Shown one piece after another: positions 59,504 through 64,000 of a DNA stretch of 64,000 bases. Within the stretch, counting starts at the first letter, position 1, and each line of letters opens with the position of its first letter. Position numbers and translations under genes: made by a program. The stretch spans positions 2,852,001 through 2,916,000 of the forward strand of contig CM082578.2 of the NCBI GenBank assembly GCA_040954595.2. Reading direction: 5' to 3'. The notes beneath the pieces were generated by a model that saw only the letters and a list, made by a program, of their open reading frames with translations, made no database searches and was not told the DNA's origin. The DNA comes from Balanoglossus misakiensis. Lineage: Eukaryota; Hemichordata.

Positions 59504-60252
59504 GATCACACACACTCATTTAAAGACCGGTAACGGTAATATCAAACGATAATTGGCGGAACAGGTTTGAAATTCGCGCCGAATTTGATCGTCGTGCCCC
59601 AATCCGCAAGCGTATGCCCGGAAATATGATTGAAATAGTTTAACTCTGGGAGGGGTAAAATGACAAAAAACTATTGGCAATGCCATAGAAACTCCGGAAA
59701 TTTTTTATTTTGGTTCATGAAAGTGGTAGAATCCTAAGGGGGATTAAAATTGTTCCCTATCAGGTCAAGACACTTCGATCGCAGTCTCAATGATGGCGAT
59801 CGCCACAACGCAAAACAGAGAGCTCCATACTCTATTCCAGCTTGTTCAATGACGTAAGGGGATTCCCCAACTACCCATGTGACACGACCAAATATGGTTG
59901 GGGGCGGGAAAATAGTGATCAAAACCGTTGTTGACATCGATGACGTGCCTGATAGATGACATTTAAAATTTCAATTCCCGTTATTCTCGCGAGGTTTCGA
60001 AAGTCTCGTTTTTAGCGCATGCGCACACTGCTTTTCTGCTATCAGTGCAGAATAAACAGACGTGTCACAGCCCCTCGGGTGTAATAAACGGCCGCTATGG
60101 CCCTCATGGCCAGGCAATAGGTGTTCACTATAAATAGCTTTCAGTATGTTCTTTGATGTTTTCCTGTTGCAAGTAAAGTTATATCCAAAGGATAAAGAGC
60201 ATGATGACAACCCATATAAGTGAACATAATTCAGACATTTTGTTCATTACAG
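59504..60252. promoter_or_regulatory. Divergent promoter region between the two gene sets
   Basis: About 750 bp separates the RAG1-like start and the first supported plus-strand exon. It is locally GC-richer (59520-59620, 59780-60060) and contains GCGCATGCGC near 60016, an NRF1-like palindrome. No TATA box is obvious. A shared promoter is inferred from layout only. Confidence 0.3.
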
Positions 60253-61038
60253 ATGTATGCTGTATTCCTATTGCAACATCGACGCCCATGCAGGCCAAGC
60301 ATTCTGTACAACAGAGCTATGAAGGAGCAGTCAGGTGGGATATGATAAATATTTCTAACATTAGATTTTTCTTTGGTTTTATATGATTTTCAAATGTAAT
60401 ACAGGTACTTCATGGCTACAATGTACATGTGTGAAATACTTGTTTTATAAGTAGTGTTTATTCATGAGATGCATTATCATTGTTTCATGGGTGTAGCTTA
60501 CTCAGACACATTATCTTTCTAGCAAAGACCCAGATGAAAATGTGAGTTCAGCTGAAGATACAGAGGAAACAACATCAACACCAATGCAAGCTAAACAGTG
60601 CTTTCAAAACGTGTATGATGAGTCAGTCACAGGAAGGTGAGATTTGCCCTCACTTGAAAAACTGGTAGTTTGTAGATTTATGCTTTGTCTACATGTACAA
60701 ACATGCACCACAATGTTAGCCATGACACCAGGGCTTGAAAGAGGTCTGTTGCTTGTAATTTTTGCTGTGTATTGTATATTCACTGTATCTACATACATAT
60801 TTCAACACCTCATCAATGATTGTAACTAACCAAGCATTGGGTAATATTTTATTTTTATAGAAAAATAGCAGATGAAACTTTGACTGCAAGTGATGATGAT
60901 GATGAGACTTTATCTGCTAGTGAAGATGACGATGAAGCACGGGCGTCATGGAACAATGAAGTGTATGGGATAAATAATAAACTCGATCAACGAACACACA
61001 AGAAAATATTTCGTTTTTGGGTTGTTTTTTTGGTGTGA
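60253..61038 (+). CDS. Three exons with duplicated TPMQAK motif, unrecognised gene
   Basis: Exons 60253-60334, 60523-60636 and 60861-61038 join in phase 2 at both junctions. The first two contain related segments (ATSTPMQAKHSVQQSYEGAV and TTSTPMQAKQCFQNVYDESV), so one exon is a duplicate of the other. The third is acidic (ASDDDDETLSASEDDDEARA) and stops at 61036. Such tails occur in nuclear proteins. Upstream exons are missing. The exon at 51111 may belong here with further exons not found. No known domain was recognised. Confidence 0.6.
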
Positions 61039-61346
61039 ACGAGAACTGCACTCACGAACGGCCTACCGGCTTCTCTGTCACGTTTTCAACAGCAGAATAT
61101 CCCCCTTTCCAATGACCAAACGCATGATATGCGAACGAACGCACCAGCGCGGAACGCGGAAGTGCACAGTGCTTCAGGTGTATGACGTCATTTTAGTCAT
61201 AACTGAACGCTGATGGCGCAACCTTCAAACGCGCGCGCGCTCACGCGCCGGGGCCAGCAGACAACAGTTTCTGTCCGGCTCCGTTGCTAGGTAGGACAGA
61301 TGCGCTCGTATACAGTGTATGTAAGGAAGGGTATGCAATCGCTCAT
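61039..61346. promoter_or_regulatory. GC-rich promoter-like region before the P-element-like gene
   Basis: This stretch contains ACGCGCGCGCGCTCACGCGC and related CG-rich sequence near 61228-61250 and lies directly before ATG 61347. It looks like an unmethylated CpG-rich promoter. No TATA box was recognised. Confidence 0.35.
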
Positions 61347-63639
61347 ATGGAGTCTGGGGACGTGCGTTACCAAAAAGGGGGGACAGGGGGGACACTTCTT
61401 TCTACGGAGCAGAGTGCCATCGAAAGGTAAGCAATAATTTTATTTTTTGCTTAGAATGTGTCTAGAGAAGTGTTGGATTAATCATGAATAAAAAACGGAA
61501 AAAAATACATATCCCTGTGTGAAACTGCGTGAGCTCAGCTCCTCCCACACGTCATGTACTTATGGTCGTGCGTTGTTCTTGTGCATCACTGTTACATTTA
61601 CGAATGGCTTGACGAAAAGCTAGCACATTTTTTGTTTGAAAACAATAAACAAAAACAATGTCTTTGTATAAATAAGGATCAGCAAGCTAGATATTTTAAG
61701 CGTCCCACACAGTTTGGATTTCATATCATACCAGTTTTTATTTTACATACAGCATTAAATTTTGATTAATTTTCCTTTGAAACCCACGAGTTACTAATAG
61801 TGACCCTAAAGGTCATAAATGAAATCACCATCAAAGTCATCAAAAAGATTGCTGACAAATATCTCCATTTTCAGTACAATAACATAATTGGCAGGTTTTT
61901 TTTTTTCAATCTTAATAGTTTACATCAAATATTTAAAGTTACACCAGGGCGAATACTCACTGTGTCGGAGGCATACGAGACATACTGCACCACCCACAAG
62001 ATAGGCAATATCACAAAAGATCAGTTTGGCCGATGTGTAACATCTGCCTTTCCAGAAGTGCAAAAGACAAGACGTCGAATTGATGGTTCAAGACAATATC
62101 CTTTGGAAAATTTTATTCATAAGCTCACAATGTTGACTAGACATTCCATAGCTACACACATTTGTATTGTTCACGCTAGTATGCAATTGTAGTTTTGTAC
62201 AAAGTCAAAATACTAAAGCGGTATAACCACATCTGCAAGTTTGTTTGATACCAACAATTGAAGATTAATTAACGTAAGACAAGCTGGCTGAATGCTTACA
62301 ACAACATATATTGCGTAAAGTTTCACTACATTGTTCAAAAGTTTAGTTTTGAGAATATTGAAAATGTTTTTCTCATTTCATTCCTTTCTTTGTTGACACA
62401 GATCTCTGCAAACATGGCACTTATTTTACTGAAAGTTGCAGGGTGATAATTTTGCTAGTCGTGCACCTATCCGTCCATTCAAATGAATCATGTGATTTGG
62501 CAGTGAAAAGCCTGATTCCCCCCCCCCCGCAACCAAATTTGTGAACCAACATAAAAGTTGTGCATTTGGATGCATATCCTACATGATTAACAAAGCATAA
62601 CATTTACTAGAGTTCCTTAACCAATATCACATATTGTTACCTCCAACTGTCACTGAGGGAGAGAAGGGAAAACTTCTCAGATACTAATTTGGAGTATTCA
62701 TATTCAAAGTTTTGTAAAGGTATTTCTGGAGAGTCTTGTGCTGATGTACTACCGAGAAAGGATGCCATATGCAAAGCTGAACAGCACAGTAATGAATCAT
62801 GCATCATCTTTTCAACAAAATGTAGTCAAGTAACAGTGTCCCTCAACAGATGTGAGGCATGTAAAGCGTTGTACAACTGCCTGAAATCAGCTCGATACAG
62901 GAAACGGTCAAATACATCTGATGCATCCAGTGTTCGATGGGCATATTTGAGCCGGGAACAGCTCCTGCAGAAGCTGAAAGAAAAAAATAAGATTATTGAA
63001 AATGAGAGGGAGAAGAGAAGGTATCATACCATACGCTCCGAACAAATTTTACAACAACTCCAACTATCATATCAAGACAATCATGACATGACATCTATAT
63101 TTAAAGAAATTGAACAAAGAAATGGTATCCCATCAACATTCACTACAGAAATGGAGCTTCTCTGGAATTCACAGAGAGAGCATGTGCAAAATAAGAGAAA
63201 TAGCTGGCATCCAAAGTAAGTTGTATTCATTTTTCTTCAATTTTTTAATACAATTTTGAAGGGAACTCAAAACAATAAAAATAATGACGTACCATTTACT
63301 CTCTTCAGTAAATATAACAAAGAACATGATATACATGCAGAAAAAAGACTTCACAATAAAAATACTCACATATCACAATTTGTGAACTGTCTTTACAGAA
63401 TTTTAGAGATTTGCTTAAGACTGTGGCACAGGTCAAAGGAAGGCTACAGGGAGTTGAGAGAAAGTGGAGTGCTGAAACTGCCATCAGAGAGATTGCTCCA
63501 GTACAGGAAAAATAAAGTACCCCCAAAACCTGGACTGGATGCAGATGTCCTGCAATGGATGAAAGAAGATGCTTTAGGTCAAAATGTGGAGGAAGTGGGC
63601 TACTGCGGTGCAATATGTTTTGATGAAATTAAAATACAG
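61347..63639 (+). CDS. P-element-like transposase (THAP9-type RNase-H start) with RFX-like N-terminal domain, partial
   Basis: Exon 61347-61426 (MESGDVRYQKGGTGGTLLST, donor GTAAGC) joins in phase 2 to an exon starting at 61919. That exon encodes an RFX-like winged helix: ILTVSEAYETYCTTHKIGN, then DQFGRCVTSAFPEVQKTRRR and IDGSRQY. Its 3' boundary is uncertain, at or before 62192. The exon at about 62680-63215 has a Cys pair (RCEACKALYNC) and a coiled coil (LSREQLLQKLKEKNKIIENE). Exon 63399-63639 reads ILEICLRLWHRSKEGYRELR, LKLPSERLLQY and ICFDEIKIQ, whose Asp is the likely first catalytic residue of the P-element-type RNase-H domain. The remainder lies beyond the window. No stop was seen in the supported exons. 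Confidence 0.65.
61919..62192 (+). CDS. RFX-like winged-helix exon
   Basis: Acceptor TTTTTCAATCTTAATAG. The FGRCVTSAFPEVQKTRRR segment aligns with the recognition part of RFX DNA-binding domains (FGKLIRSVF, then TRR and a following S-x-Y). The end coordinate is the limit of the open frame. The true donor is probably upstream, around 62074-62110. Confidence 0.5.
62193..62675. other. Intron
   Basis: AT-rich with a C-tract near 62519-62528 and no recognisable exon or repeat. Confidence 0.5.
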
Positions 63640-64000
63640 GTAATAGCAATATGAGCACCGTTTTGAAATTGTATCCTCCAAATAAGTTTTGTTTACTTGT
63701 GTATCAGTTTCTCCAATTACAACAGTGCTGTAAATAAGATGTGATGACTAAGAGAACGGCCACTGTGATATTGACATTCAAGTGTAATACCAGAAATTAC
63801 TCTGACCGGATTAATATGACACTTTCACTATTATCTGAAGACAATGAACTTCAATATGTGACAAGCTATGCATCCAGGACAGCAGCTAAAGATTATATTG
63901 AGATGATGCAAACCTACCTTGCATTTATTGTTCACAATCACTGCTCTGTTCACTGTATGGTAGTCAAACCACACAATTTTTTTTTTGCATCTACATCTAC
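63640..64000 (+). other. Intron and possible next exon at window end
   Basis: From about 63818 an open frame continues to the window end (MTLSLLSEDNELQYVTSYAS). It does not match what usually follows the P-element-like FDEIKIQ block, so its status is unclear. Confidence 0.3.

Noticed and set aside
53600-60200. CACAGTG/ACAAAAACC-like recombination signals near the RAG1-like gene
   Set aside because: Only isolated partial matches were noticed, with no properly spaced or inverted pair. No RSS is claimed.

Overview
The window is animal nuclear DNA: AT-rich, intron-containing and dominated by transposable elements. SRCR exons, a RAG1-like zinc-finger transposase gene, PIF/Harbinger, BEL/Pao and P-element-like remnants together suggest a marine invertebrate, most likely a deuterostome (amphioxus, hemichordate or echinoderm). 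I cannot fix the species. No bacterial-type operon, rRNA, tRNA or CRISPR array is visible.

Layout. 0.76-2.26 kb: minus-strand exons of a scavenger-receptor cysteine-rich (SRCR) protein. 2.3-6.3 kb: mostly non-coding, with one short unrecognised reading frame that breaks in a run of A. 6.35-10.6 kb: three head-to-tail units of a ~1.4 kb repeat. 10.8-12.4 kb: BEL/Pao remnants in the order pol end, LTR-like block, gag. 12.46-17.70 kb: an element with long, hexamer-rich terminal inverted repeats, carrying a nested MITE. 17.7-33.05 kb: about twelve further units of the 1.4 kb family in the opposite orientation. 33-37 kb: mostly unique, with one 190-245 bp-arm inverted repeat. 37-40.8 kb: degenerate ~100-240 bp tandem repeats. 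41.2-45.16 kb: a ~3.9 kb fold-back element with ~1.3 kb arms. 46.0-47.2 kb: five minus-strand exons of a transposase-like gene. 47.4-48.8 kb: a Harbinger MITE with TTA target duplication beside a broken HARBI1-like gene. 51-64 kb: the gene-rich end.

The main result is at 54.09-59.50 kb on the minus strand. Ten exons with consistent splice phases encode about 1,025 aa, near the length of RAG1. The first exon carries a RAG1-type N-terminal zinc module: paired Cys/His sites, a C3HC4 RING and an adjacent zinc finger. The later exons carry a DDE-type core whose second Asp, CxxC, HxxxxH and Glu are spaced as in RAG1 or nearly so. It resembles the N-RAG/Chapaev-type elements discussed as relatives of RAG1 more than vertebrate RAG1 itself. 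It looks intact. Divergently transcribed on the plus strand from 60.25 kb are exons with a repeated TPMQAK motif, followed from 61.35 kb by a P-element-like transposase gene with an RFX-like winged-helix segment; that gene runs off the window.

The second notable signal is regulatory. The 1.4 kb repeat family carries tens of near-perfect nuclear-receptor DR1 sites (AGGTCA-A-AGGTCA), each usually followed by a third half-site at DR4 or DR5 spacing, plus GTCACGTGAC palindromes. The window therefore contains a dense transposon-borne array of candidate hormone-receptor sites.
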